Below are positions 50,318 through 58,220 of a DNA stretch of 64,000 nucleotides, in pieces (positions within the stretch are counted from its first letter, which is position 1; each line of letters opens with the position of its first letter). Under the pieces are notes generated by a model, which saw nothing but the letters and a program-made list of their open reading frames with translations, ran no database searches and had not been told where the DNA came from. The stretch comes from Chloroflexi bacterium RBG_13_51_36 (GTDB lineage Bacteria > Chloroflexota > Dehalococcoidia > GIF9 > AB-539-J10). The stretch lies in contig MGMS01000016.1 in assembly GCA_001796515.1 (NCBI GenBank), forward strand, positions 22,714 to 86,713, in the 5' to 3' direction. The position numbers and the translations under genes are program-made.

Positions 50318-51364
50318 TTATGTTTCTCTTTCAACAGAGTCAATGATCCCGCCTCCCAACACCTCATCAACATTATAGAACACAATGGCCTGCCCGGGGG
50401 TTACGGCCTTTTGTGGCTGGGCGAAATGAACATCCACGGAGTCGTTCCTGAAAGATAGGGTAGCTTCTGTCTCCTTTGACTTATAGCGTATCTTGGCCCT
50501 GGCTGTAATGGACTCCCGCGGTATCTTGCCTGATATCCAGTTCAGATTATGGGCGGTAAGCTTCCGGCTGTAGAGCTCCTCTTCATGGCCGAGCACAATT
50601 CTATTGCTTTCCGGCTCTATCCTGATTACATAGAGCGGCTTGCCGGAGGCTAATCCCAAGCCGTGCCTCTGCCCGACGGTATAAAAGGCTATTCCCCGGT
50701 GCTGGCCTAATTTCCTTCCCCGGGTATCTACAACTTCGCCGGGCAGAGTGGGAAATCTCTGGCTGAGAAAAGCGCCGTAGTTTTTCCGGGAAATGAAGCA
50801 GATATCCTGGCTGGACTTGGTGGCTGTGGGCAATCCCGCCTGCATCGCCATCTGTTTAACCTCGTCTTTGTTATGCTCGCCTAAAGGAAACAAGACACGC
50901 CCCAGCTTTTCCTGGGTTAGAGTATAAAGAAAATAAGATTGGTCTCTGCGGGTGTCGGCGGCTTTAAGCAGGCGATGGCCGTGACGGGAATGTTCTACTT
51001 TGGCGTAATGGCCTGTAGCCAGATAGTCGGCGCCTAGGGAGAGCGCTTTATCGAGCAGGAGGCCGAACTTTACATAATGGTTGCAGGCAACGCAGGGATT
51101 GGGAGTCCGCCCATGCCGGTATTCCCGGCAAAAATAGTCAACTACACAGGACTCAAATTCTTTCTGCAGGTCGAGCTGATGGTAGGGAATGCCTAGAATG
51201 CGACAGATGTCTGCTGCCCGGTGGGCGTGGTCGTCGAATGAGGGAGAATCCCGGAGGCGCATGTGGATGCCTATCACTTCATAGGCGGCCCTTGTGAGCA
51301 GCAAAGCAGCGGCAGCGGAATCTACCCCTCCGCTTAAGGCCACAGCGACTTTTCTTTTAGTCAT
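50318..51364 (-). CDS. mnmA: tRNA-specific 2-thiouridylase MnmA
   Basis: 348 aa, ATG. Adds sulfur to U34 of tRNA-Lys, -Glu and -Gln. It has the PP-loop SGGVDS (11-16), the first Cys in GRTPNPCVACN and the second Cys in SQDICFI, with the GQHRGIAFYTVGQRHGLG stretch. Length typical. The end sits in a repeat block. Confidence 0.95.
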   Translation of the reverse strand: MTKRKVAVALSGGVDSAAAALLLTRAAYEVIGIHMRLRDSPSFDDHAHRAADICRILGIPYHQLDLQKEFESCVVDYFCREYRHGRTPNPCVACNHYVKFGLLLDKALSLGADYLATGHYAKVEHSRHGHRLLKAADTRRDQSYFLYTLTQEKLGRVLFPLGEHNKDEVKQMAMQAGLPTATKSSQDICFISRKNYGAFLSQRFPTLPGEVVDTRGRKLGQHRGIAFYTVGQRHGLGLASGKPLYVIRIEPESNRIVLGHEEELYSRKLTAHNLNWISGKIPRESITARAKIRYKSKETEATLSFRNDSVDVHFAQPQKAVTPGQAIVFYNVDEVLGGGIIDSVERET

Positions 51365-51666
51365 GCCTAAAGTTCATACCTTGAATCTTCGAGAGTGCCC
51401 GGTAATGTCATTCTGAGGAGTCCCGACGGAATCGGGACGACGAAGAATCTCAAAGATTCTTCACGGATCCTGCCCTGAGTGACACGAGATTCTTCCCCTT
51501 CACTCCGTTCAGGGTCAGAATGACAAGAAGGGAAGGTCTCACACTGACAAAAGGCGAAGAGATCAGAATGACAAGAGGCGAAGGGCTCAGAATGACGCTG
51601 GATGTCGTTGAACATCTTTTAGATTCTTCCCCTTCACTTCGTTCAGGGTCAGAATGACAACAATAG
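51365..51666. repeat. Interspersed repeat block
   Basis: No gene. Series of ATTCTGAGGAGTCCCGACGG / GGGACGACGAAGAATCTC units (51407 onwards) and short GAATGACAAG-type fragments up to about 51660, in alternate directions. The same units occur at 54682-54800. Confidence 0.75.
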
Positions 51667-52290
51667 TCAGGCTGGGAAGCCAGGCAATAACCGGCTCACT
51701 TTATCCCAGATGATCTCGGCAACTTCGCGTTTGGGCAGGGAGGCATCTATCACCAACCAGCGGTCAGGCTCAGCCGCGGCCATCTTGAGGTATCCCTCCC
51801 TCACCCGCCGGTGGAACGATAAATCCTCTAACTCAAAACGGTCTTTCAAGCTTCGTTTTCGTGCTAATCCCTGCTCAGGTGAAATATCCAGGAGGATTAT
51901 GAGGTCGGGATTGATATACCCTGTTGCCATATTGTTGACCATCTTTATGGCAGTAAAATCAAGTCCCCGCCCATAGCCTTGATAGACCATGGTGGAGTGA
52001 GTGAAGCGGTCGCAAAGAACCACTTTACCTTCTTCTAAGGCAGGACGAATCACCTCAGCCACCAGTTGGGCACGGGAAGCAGCCAGGAGAAAGAGCTCAG
52101 CCTGGGGCGAAATAAGGGAGCCCCCCTTCCTCTTAAGTGCTTTTCTTAGCTCGTTACCCAGAGCCGTGCCCCCCGGCTCATGGGTCAATACCGCGGGGGT
52201 GTTTTGCCGCTCGAGCTTTTTCAGCAAGAGCCTGGATTGGGTGCTTTTACCGCAGCCTTCGCCGCCCTCAAAGGTGATGAACAGTCCCAA
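51667..52290 (-). CDS. tmk: Thymidylate kinase
   Basis: 207 aa, TTG start with GAGGT upstream. Phosphorylates dTMP. It has the P-loop EGGEGCGKST (9-18), the CDRFTHSTMVYQGYGRGLD motif (about 92-110) and a lid region with ARKRSLKDRFE. It overlaps closely with the upstream ATPase gene (3-base gap). Confidence 0.95.
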   Translation of the reverse strand: MGLFITFEGGEGCGKSTQSRLLLKKLERQNTPAVLTHEPGGTALGNELRKALKRKGGSLISPQAELFLLAASRAQLVAEVIRPALEEGKVVLCDRFTHSTMVYQGYGRGLDFTAIKMVNNMATGYINPDLIILLDISPEQGLARKRSLKDRFELEDLSFHRRVREGYLKMAAAEPDRWLVIDASLPKREVAEIIWDKVSRLLPGFPA

Positions 52291-52293
52291 AGA

Positions 52294-53700
52294 TTACCTC
52301 GATTTCCTTTTGCCGCCTGGTTCCACACCCCGGCTACCAGGGTTGAAACCGCGGCGTCCAGCTAAGATCCGCTGTAGATTATGGACATAGGTAGATTGGG
52401 CCTCACGGGGATAGAGGGCATCCAGACAGTGTTTCATTTGAGCGGCATTATTGCTTTTGAGGACATAAATCGGTATACCAAGTGCTTCGGCATCCCGTAT
52501 CTTCTGCGGCTTGCGGCGGTAATAACTCCGTGTAGTGAGGAAAATGTCTGCTTGCCTAAGGTCAGCGACGATTCTCAGCTCCCTTCGCCCTTCCCTGGCA
52601 GTTTGTTCCAATCGAGACCGGTTGGCCCCGAACAGGTAGAATCGCAGCGTCTTTTCCGGCTGTTTCTCTTCTTCCCTGCTTTCCCATGTCAGAGGGGATG
52701 TTATCGCTTCCCTTTTTACCTCACCATCTTCATCCATCGAGCGCACTTCGGCCTTGGGGGGTTGGCCATGCAAGAGAGCATCGACAGCCTCGGTCACATT
52801 GGGATGTACGGTTACCTTGTAATAATCGACAATTTCCACCACCATATCAAAGGTGGGCGGAGCCTTACGCTCCAGGATAGATTTCTGTGTGTGCCGTCGC
52901 CTGGCTTCTTCATCTCCCAGGGTAACGGTCTGGACGCCGCCGATAAGGTCGGACAAGGTAGGATTCATTATCAAGTTTTCCAGAGTGTTGCCGTGTGCCG
53001 TGCCCACCAACTGCACTCCCCGCTCAGCGATAGTCCGCGCTGCTTTGGCTTCGAGCTCAGTGCCTATTTCGTCAATGATTATGACCTCAGGCATGTGATT
53101 TTCCACCGCTTCAATCATCACCGAATGTTGTTCAGCGGGAGCAGCCACCTGCATTCGCCGGGCATGCCCGATGGCGGGATGAGGAATGTCTCCGTCCCCG
53201 GCAATTTCGTTGGAGGTGTCAATTACGATAACCCTTTTCTTGAACTCATCAGCCAGCACTCGAGCCACTTCTCGCAACATGGTGGTTTTGCCTATACCCG
53301 GCCGCCCGAGCAGCAGGACGTTGTTGCCCGATTCGATAAGGTCTTGAATCATCCCTACGGTGCCGAACACAGCTCTGCCCACACGGCAGGTCAGTCCAAT
53401 TATGTAGCCGTTTCTATTGCGTATGGCCGAGATGCGGTGAAGGGTGTGGTTGATGCCGGCGCGATTATCTCCGCTGAACTCGCCAATGTGTGACACCACA
53501 TAGTCAATATCAGCCTGGCTCACCTCTTTAGAATTGAGGACTAATTCTCTATGGAGGAAGCGGGCTTCGGGGAGACGCCCTAAATCTAAGATTACCTCCA
53601 GCAGCGCGCTATGGTCGGGCTGCTGGTAGAGTGGCTCACGAATAGGGAGTGGCAAGACATCAAGTAGCGCATCTAGATCGTCGGTAACTACCCTTCGCAT
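52294..53700 (-). CDS. SpoIIIAA/Ycf45-type AAA ATPase
   Basis: 468 aa, ATG. It has the Walker A loop LLLGRPGIGKTTML (about 129-142) and Walker B PEVIIIDEIG. Both lie in a large domain with ERGVQLVGTAHGNTLENLIM (sensor-like), as in stage III sporulation protein AA and chloroplast Ycf45. The C-terminal region (RSYYRRKPQKIRDAEALGIP) is the Ycf45-type addition. In non-sporulating bacteria the role is unknown. Immediately upstream of tmk and downstream of pdxS. Confidence 0.9.
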   Translation of the reverse strand: MRRVVTDDLDALLDVLPLPIREPLYQQPDHSALLEVILDLGRLPEARFLHRELVLNSKEVSQADIDYVVSHIGEFSGDNRAGINHTLHRISAIRNRNGYIIGLTCRVGRAVFGTVGMIQDLIESGNNVLLLGRPGIGKTTMLREVARVLADEFKKRVIVIDTSNEIAGDGDIPHPAIGHARRMQVAAPAEQHSVMIEAVENHMPEVIIIDEIGTELEAKAARTIAERGVQLVGTAHGNTLENLIMNPTLSDLIGGVQTVTLGDEEARRRHTQKSILERKAPPTFDMVVEIVDYYKVTVHPNVTEAVDALLHGQPPKAEVRSMDEDGEVKREAITSPLTWESREEEKQPEKTLRFYLFGANRSRLEQTAREGRRELRIVADLRQADIFLTTRSYYRRKPQKIRDAEALGIPIYVLKSNNAAQMKHCLDALYPREAQSTYVHNLQRILAGRRGFNPGSRGVEPGGKRKSR

Positions 53701-53724
53701 ACTGTGGCAATACCCTTTTTCACC

Positions 53725-54606
53725 TTACCAGCCCCGGGGGGATAACAATTCCTGCTGGGGTATAGCCTTGATATCCAGGCCGGGCATGGCGGCTCCCAGG
53801 CCTTTGGATACCTCAGCGAGGACGGCCGGGTCCTGGTAATGGGTGGTAGCTTTAACGATAGCTTGCGCTCTGTTCGCAGGGTCGCTGGACTTGAAAATCC
53901 CCGAGCCCACAAATACTCCCTCAGCCCCCAGCTGCATCATCAAGGCAGCGTCGGCGGGCGTCGCCACACCACCGGCGGCGAAGTTCACAACCGGCAACTT
54001 CCCTGTCTTGTGCACATCAATTACCAGCTCCAGAGAAGCACCGAGGGCTTTCGCCTCAGCTAATAATTCGTCCTGAGGTAAGCCTTGAAGCCGGCGAATT
54101 CCATCCTGTACTGCCCGCATGTGCCTGACGGCTTCCACGATGTTGCCCGTTCCTGCTTCGCCCTTGGTGCGAATCATGGCCGCCCCTTCGGCGATACGGC
54201 GCAACGCCTCGCCCAGGTCGCGGCAGCCGCAAACAAAAGGAACCTTGAAATCATGCTTCCAGATATGATGGCTTTCATCGGCGGGAGTGAGCACTTCGGA
54301 CTCGTCAATGAAATCCACGGCCAGTGCTTCCAGAACCTGGGCTTCGACGAAGTGACCGATGCGGCATTTGGCCATTACGGGGATACTGACCGCCTCCTTT
54401 ATGGCCGTGATTATAGTGGGGTCGGCCATGCGGGCCACTCCGCCGGCGGCGCGGATGTCTGCCGGCACTCGTTCCAGTGCCATAACGGCGCAGGCACCGG
54501 CTTCCTCGGCAATCTTCGCCTGCTCCGCACTGACCACGTCCATAATCACCCCGCCCTTCAGCGTCTGGGCCAGCCCCGTCTTAACTCTCCAGGTACCCTT
54601 TTCCAT
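53725..54606 (-). CDS. pdxS: Pyridoxal 5'-phosphate synthase lyase subunit PdxS
   Basis: 293 aa, ATG. It makes pyridoxal 5'-phosphate from ribose-5-phosphate, glyceraldehyde-3-phosphate and ammonia. Active-site lysines are in [20 protein letters not shown] and [12 protein letters not shown]. Length typical. Its usual partner PdxT, which supplies ammonia, is not in this window; the neighbouring genes are unrelated. Confidence 0.96.
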   Translation of the reverse strand: MEKGTWRVKTGLAQTLKGGVIMDVVSAEQAKIAEEAGACAVMALERVPADIRAAGGVARMADPTIITAIKEAVSIPVMAKCRIGHFVEAQVLEALAVDFIDESEVLTPADESHHIWKHDFKVPFVCGCRDLGEALRRIAEGAAMIRTKGEAGTGNIVEAVRHMRAVQDGIRRLQGLPQDELLAEAKALGASLELVIDVHKTGKLPVVNFAAGGVATPADAALMMQLGAEGVFVGSGIFKSSDPANRAQAIVKATTHYQDPAVLAEVSKGLGAAMPGLDIKAIPQQELLSPRGW

Positions 54607-54681
54607 CAGTTTCCATTATAACGCCGTGCAAATCAAATCACAAATGTCAAAATCCAAATGACAAAACAAGAGTGTCCGTGA

Positions 54682-54800
54682 TGTCATTCTGAGGAGTCCC
54701 GCTACATTGGGACGACGAAGAATCTCGAAGACTCTTCGCGGAGTTTACCCTGAGCATAGTTAGATTCTTCCCCTTCACTGTGTTCAGGGTCAGAATGACA
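54682..54800. repeat. Interspersed repeat, GAGGAGTCCCG type
   Basis: ATTCTGAGGAGTCCCGCTAC, a GGGACGACGAAGAATCTCG-type middle and CAGGGTCAGAATGACA end; the same family as 51407-51535. Confidence 0.8.
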
Positions 54801-54893
54801 GGCAGCGAAGGGCTCGCAATGTCGACGAACCAATAGAATTGCCCCGCCTGACGAATCAGGGCGGGGCAATGACAACCAACCGGATTATGGTCA

Positions 54894-56006
54894 CTAATCC
54901 GCGCCAGGGTCAGCGGCATGGGAGTTCTTCCAGTTCGCCCACGGTATGGCGACATTCTCTGGAGTGGTCGACCAGTTATCATGGACGATAACATAGTCAT
55001 CTGGAGAGAACTCCGCACCATCACCATCGGGGTCCCAGTTTAGAATATATCCTACGCCCGTGACGGCGTGCCCAACATCGTCACTCCAATACTCGTCAGG
55101 GTTAGGCGGGTACGAGCCTGGCATCCAGTCCCCCCACCTAAATACATCTATCGTTTCTTCACTTTCGGGGTCGGTGTAATTTATTCCGACAGGTACCGGG
55201 TTCCAGTAGGTAAAACAGACTACCAGAGGTCGACCGGCATCAATCTCAGCCGTATAAAAAGGAAGACCCACTGCCATATCAGTAATCACCGTCCAATCAT
55301 AACCAAGTTTCCCGGCAGGAAGGCCAAAAGGAGGGGGAGGAGGTACGGGTGGGTGGGTAGCGTCCCAGCGTACAAATTCCAGAGTGCCCGGACCCATATC
55401 AACGTTGTAGGTCCCAGGGGCGCCCGGATTGACCCGGGCCATGCTGCCGGTGTTATTGGTATCCATATAATAACCGAGGTACTCCGCCACTGTATTGAGA
55501 TTAGGTGGTTGCTGAAAGGCGGTCAGATTCTCGGCATTAGAATGTCCCATCACGGCGTCCCAGTACCCGAGGATGTTGACCATCGCCATGGGGGCACAGT
55601 AGTTAGTAGCAGGGGGAGTAGACGGCAAGGTTACACTGGGTGGCTGGCTTGTGTCGGGGACTTCGTCTATGAAAGTCATATCGAAGCCGAAATTAGCGGT
55701 GATAGTGTAGTCACCATTCATGGTGATGGTGGTGGTGGCAGCTTCGTCGTCCCCAATGGTGCCCACATCTCCGGTCCACTTGACAAAGTGGTAGTCGGCA
55801 TCGGCGGTCGCAGTAAGGTTGACCACGGTACCTGTGTCATAGGTGTGAGTGCCTTCTGAGGGCGCGGTGACATCACCACCTGCCGTGCTGGCTAAGGTCA
55901 GGTCATACTGGGTTGCAGGCGGTGTTGTGGTGCAACCGATGCCGTTACCCAGGACCGTGAACAACAATACTACGATTAGAGCGATTGGGATCAATCTGAG
56001 TTTCAT
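54894..56006 (-). CDS. C39-like peptidase with beta repeat, putative lipoprotein
   Basis: 370 aa from the ATG at 56006, chosen because GAGGAGGGG lies 5 bases upstream. Signal sequence ending LGNGIGC (weak lipobox). Residues 35-110 form an InlB/bacterial-repeat beta domain (YDTGTVVNLTATADADYHFV, then KWTGDVGTIGDDEAATTTIT). The C-terminal half is C39-like: Cys in PATNYCAPMAMVNILGYWD, His in DDVGHAVTGVGYIL and a final VHDNW. It is probably a secreted cysteine peptidase or peptidase-like binding protein. It has a 17-bp-spaced promoter at 56171-56199 and a leader shared with the gene at 56532. Confidence 0.87.
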   Translation of the reverse strand: MKLRLIPIALIVVLLFTVLGNGIGCTTTPPATQYDLTLASTAGGDVTAPSEGTHTYDTGTVVNLTATADADYHFVKWTGDVGTIGDDEAATTTITMNGDYTITANFGFDMTFIDEVPDTSQPPSVTLPSTPPATNYCAPMAMVNILGYWDAVMGHSNAENLTAFQQPPNLNTVAEYLGYYMDTNNTGSMARVNPGAPGTYNVDMGPGTLEFVRWDATHPPVPPPPPFGLPAGKLGYDWTVITDMAVGLPFYTAEIDAGRPLVVCFTYWNPVPVGINYTDPESEETIDVFRWGDWMPGSYPPNPDEYWSDDVGHAVTGVGYILNWDPDGDGAEFSPDDYVIVHDNWSTTPENVAIPWANWKNSHAADPGAD

Positions 56007-56170
56007 TTTCCCCTCCTCGGTATTACTTTGACGGTCTTCGGACAGACCAAGCTTCGTCACTGTGCCGAGACTGTGACCTCCGGCACCGATTCGGGGGCGC
56101 TATCACCCGCGCAATCGCAACCTGCACAGGGTCAAAGTGTGGTTTTCCCGAAATCCTACCTGATACATCC

Positions 56171-56199
56171 ATACTACACCCGTGCCCTCACACTGTCAA
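56171..56199 (-). promoter_or_regulatory. Sigma-70-type promoter for the C39-like gene
   Basis: On the minus strand: -35 TTGACA (56194-56199), 17-bp spacer, -10 TAGTAT (56171-56176). The same hexamers with the same spacing occur at 57719-57747 before the paralogous leader. Confidence 0.8.
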
Positions 56200-56301
56200 T
56201 CACTTTTTCCCGGCATTTCGGCAGATTGGCAGAGAGTAACCAAATGATCTCAGTCTTAGGAGAAATCGAGATGTCAAAACGTTTAGAACGACACTGCACT
56301 C

Positions 56302-56379
56302 CGTTATTGCGAGGCTGGCGAAGCCAGCGGAAGCAATCTCAGTGGGAACAGGGGATTGCCGCGCTTCGCTCGCAATGAC
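56302..56379. repeat. GC-rich REP-like element
   Basis: CGTTATTGCGAGGCTGGCGA at one end and TTCGCTCGCAATGAC at the other, with GAAGCAATCTC inside; matches 58073-58146 closely. Confidence 0.8.
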
Positions 56380-56447
56380 ATATCACTTATAGTCGCGAGG
56401 CAACGAGCAGCAAGGCGGAATTTGTCTCCGTGCTACGTTCAAATGGA

Positions 56448-56479
56448 ATAGGGTCGAGGAGTTAACTCCTCGACCCTAT
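56448..56479. terminator. Perfect 32-bp palindrome
   Basis: Sixteen bases each side of GTT/AAC, followed on the plus strand by GTTTTTCC. It lies 53 bases behind the stop of the 56532-57488 gene. It can work as a terminator, best on the plus strand, or be an inverted operator. Confidence 0.6.
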
Positions 56480-56531
56480 GTTTTTCCCTCTGCTCACCGT
56501 CGCCCAACCAACCTGAATTAAGGCAAGGTCA

Positions 56532-57488
56532 TTACGGCGGTGGTAGGAGGCCTATGGTCAGCAGATGAGACTCTAGACAACAATCATTGTCCGGATCCGT
56601 GTCCTCGAATCCCTGCCCCACTTCAATGCAACCCCAGGTGACCAGTGTGATGGTCTGCCATGGCACTGCCCCCGTAAGGTCGAACAGGATGTCAAGGGGA
56701 GACGGGTAACCTATCCAGTTGATTGTCTTTGTGTAGTTAGTGCATATCTTGAGCTCCCAGTCCACTTCCATATCCAGGGTCTTGGTCACGCAGACCGGCA
56801 GTTCAATTTGCGTGCACTCGTCGACAGGGTCACCGTCCACCGTGCAGTGCTGGTTCGCCTTGCTTTCAGCAGGAGGATTCATCTTCACTGCGTCGGGACT
56901 GTTGACGACATGGAGCGTCATCAGCTCGCCTTGTCCTGATCCCTCCATGCCGGTGTTGTGGACCTTGATCCAGGACGTCTGGTGCACCGATACCACTGTT
57001 CCCTCGTCTTCCCCAGACACATGCTCGGAATACTCGGCATCAATCCAGTCGCCGGGGTTGAGCCATAGGATCTGGCCGGGTAGTTGGGGAGGGATCGGTA
57101 CGCCGTTGTGCGTCCAGGTTAGGAACGTGACATAGGCGTCCACCTGTACCGGCGTCACGAAGTTCAGAGTGAAGGTCTTTGTGCCGCCGGCAACCACTTC
57201 CTGAGTTGGCGAAGGTGTGATGCTAACAAATATCCCGGGACCACCCGAGACGTAGGCACAGGTCCAGTTGCTGGCGGCCACGGTGAAGTTTGCAGCGACA
57301 CTAGTACCGTTGATGTCTGAGCCCGATGCTGGTGACAGTTTGTAGCTCACCGCCCCCGTCCAGGGAGAACCATCAAGGGTAGCTTTCACCTCAATCGTCC
57401 CTGTCGTCGGTGTTCCTGTACAGCTCGGGATGAAAAGCGCAATCAATACGATTGAAACCAAACAAATAGAGAGAAGCTTCTTCGTCAT
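56532..57488 (-). CDS. Secreted protein of unknown function, putative lipoprotein
   Basis: 318 aa from the ATG at 57488, chosen because TTAGGAGG lies upstream inside the longer frame. Signal sequence ends ALFIPSC with a plausible lipid Cys. The N-terminal 100 residues are beta-rich (GTIEVKATLDGSPWTGAVSY) like a carboxypeptidase-regulatory-type domain. Further on are a GYTYNLDGEW-poor region and Cys-rich parts with VDECTQIELPVCVTKTLDME. No enzyme motif. It shares its promoter and leader with the C39-like gene. Confidence 0.75.
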   Translation of the reverse strand: MTKKLLSICLVSIVLIALFIPSCTGTPTTGTIEVKATLDGSPWTGAVSYKLSPASGSDINGTSVAANFTVAASNWTCAYVSGGPGIFVSITPSPTQEVVAGGTKTFTLNFVTPVQVDAYVTFLTWTHNGVPIPPQLPGQILWLNPGDWIDAEYSEHVSGEDEGTVVSVHQTSWIKVHNTGMEGSGQGELMTLHVVNSPDAVKMNPPAESKANQHCTVDGDPVDECTQIELPVCVTKTLDMEVDWELKICTNYTKTINWIGYPSPLDILFDLTGAVPWQTITLVTWGCIEVGQGFEDTDPDNDCCLESHLLTIGLLPPP

Positions 57489-57718
57489 ACGTTTACCTCC
57501 TAATTTCATAGTGTAGTGCTCCCAAAAAAGACTGTGATCTATTTATGCCCCGTTTCATCACCTCCTCGCTGGTATTTGACGCCTCCGGGCAAACCAAACC
57601 TTCCATGTGTGGCGAAGCTACGACTTCCGCTACCGACCGGAGGGGCGCCGTAGCCCGTGCCATCTCAGCTTGCGCAGATGAAAAGTCTGGCTCTCCGAGA
57701 TACTGCTTGATACTATCA

Positions 57719-57747
57719 ATACTACACCGCGTCTCTCGTAGTGTCAA
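57719..57747 (-). promoter_or_regulatory. Sigma-70-type promoter for the 56532-57488 gene
   Basis: On the minus strand: -35 TTGACA (57742-57747), 17-bp spacer, -10 TAGTAT (57719-57724). It is followed by a leader of about 230 nt that aligns with that of the C39-like gene. Confidence 0.8.
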
Positions 57748-58072
57748 TCTGTTCTGATTAAGCATAGTCATAGCTGATTTCGCATTGCTCCGCCTGTTGC
57801 CGAAATTGTGCCCAGGTCGCCGCAATTCCTTGCGCCGAAGGTCTCCATCAGGCTGCTCCTTTATCAAGGTAGCTCACTTTAGACATGTTTGAATTTTACC
57901 ATTGAAATGTTAATTTGCTGTTAACTGTCGGGCCGATTTCACAAAAAAATGGAGGGCGCTATGAATGCATAATCGAATATTCGGGCAAACGGTATCACGG
58001 ATTCCTGGCTTTGACGCCGAAAGAATCAGCTCCGGACACGTTGTCATCGGACCGGGCGATAACATCCAACTT

Positions 58073-58146
58073 GTCATTGCGAGGCATGGCAATGCCGAAG
58101 CAACCTCAGTGTGGCTAAGAGATTGCCGCGCTTCGCTCGCAATGAC
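58073..58146. repeat. GC-rich REP-like element, second copy
   Basis: GTCATTGCGAGGCATGGCAA at one end and CGCTTCGCTCGCAATGAC at the other; the internal GAAGCAACCTC corresponds to GAAGCAATCTC of the copy at 56302. Confidence 0.8.
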
Positions 58147-58220
58147 GAAAAAAAGGAGGGCTCGCAACGACAGGAAGGGGATGGCTGTCAATGATGGAAT
58201 ATGCTTGGCAAATCAGGCAG

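Larger units (their letters stand above)
56007..56531. other. Leader, promoter and repeat region
   Basis: No gene. From right to left: the inverted palindrome 56448-56479, the REP-like element 56302-56379, the promoter 56171-56199 and a 160-nt leader of the C39-like gene that resembles 57489-57718. Confidence 0.65.
57489..58220. other. Leader, promoter and repeat region
   Basis: No confident gene. It contains the leader and promoter (57719-57747) of the gene at 56532-57488 and the REP-like element 58073-58146. A minus-strand reading frame at 57493-57867 overlaps the leader and looks like conserved DNA rather than a gene. Confidence 0.6.

Noticed and set aside
51367-51615. 82-codon frame before mnmA
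   Set aside because: Consists of interspersed repeat sequence only.
38136-54606. tRNA genes in the housekeeping region
   Set aside because: No segment with a full cloverleaf and GTTCRA arm was recognised other than the tmRNA elsewhere.
57493-57867. 124-codon minus-strand frame in the leader of the 56532-57488 gene
   Set aside because: It lies across a promoter and a conserved leader; the matching stretch at 56010-56200 is frame-broken, so it is more likely DNA or RNA conservation than protein.
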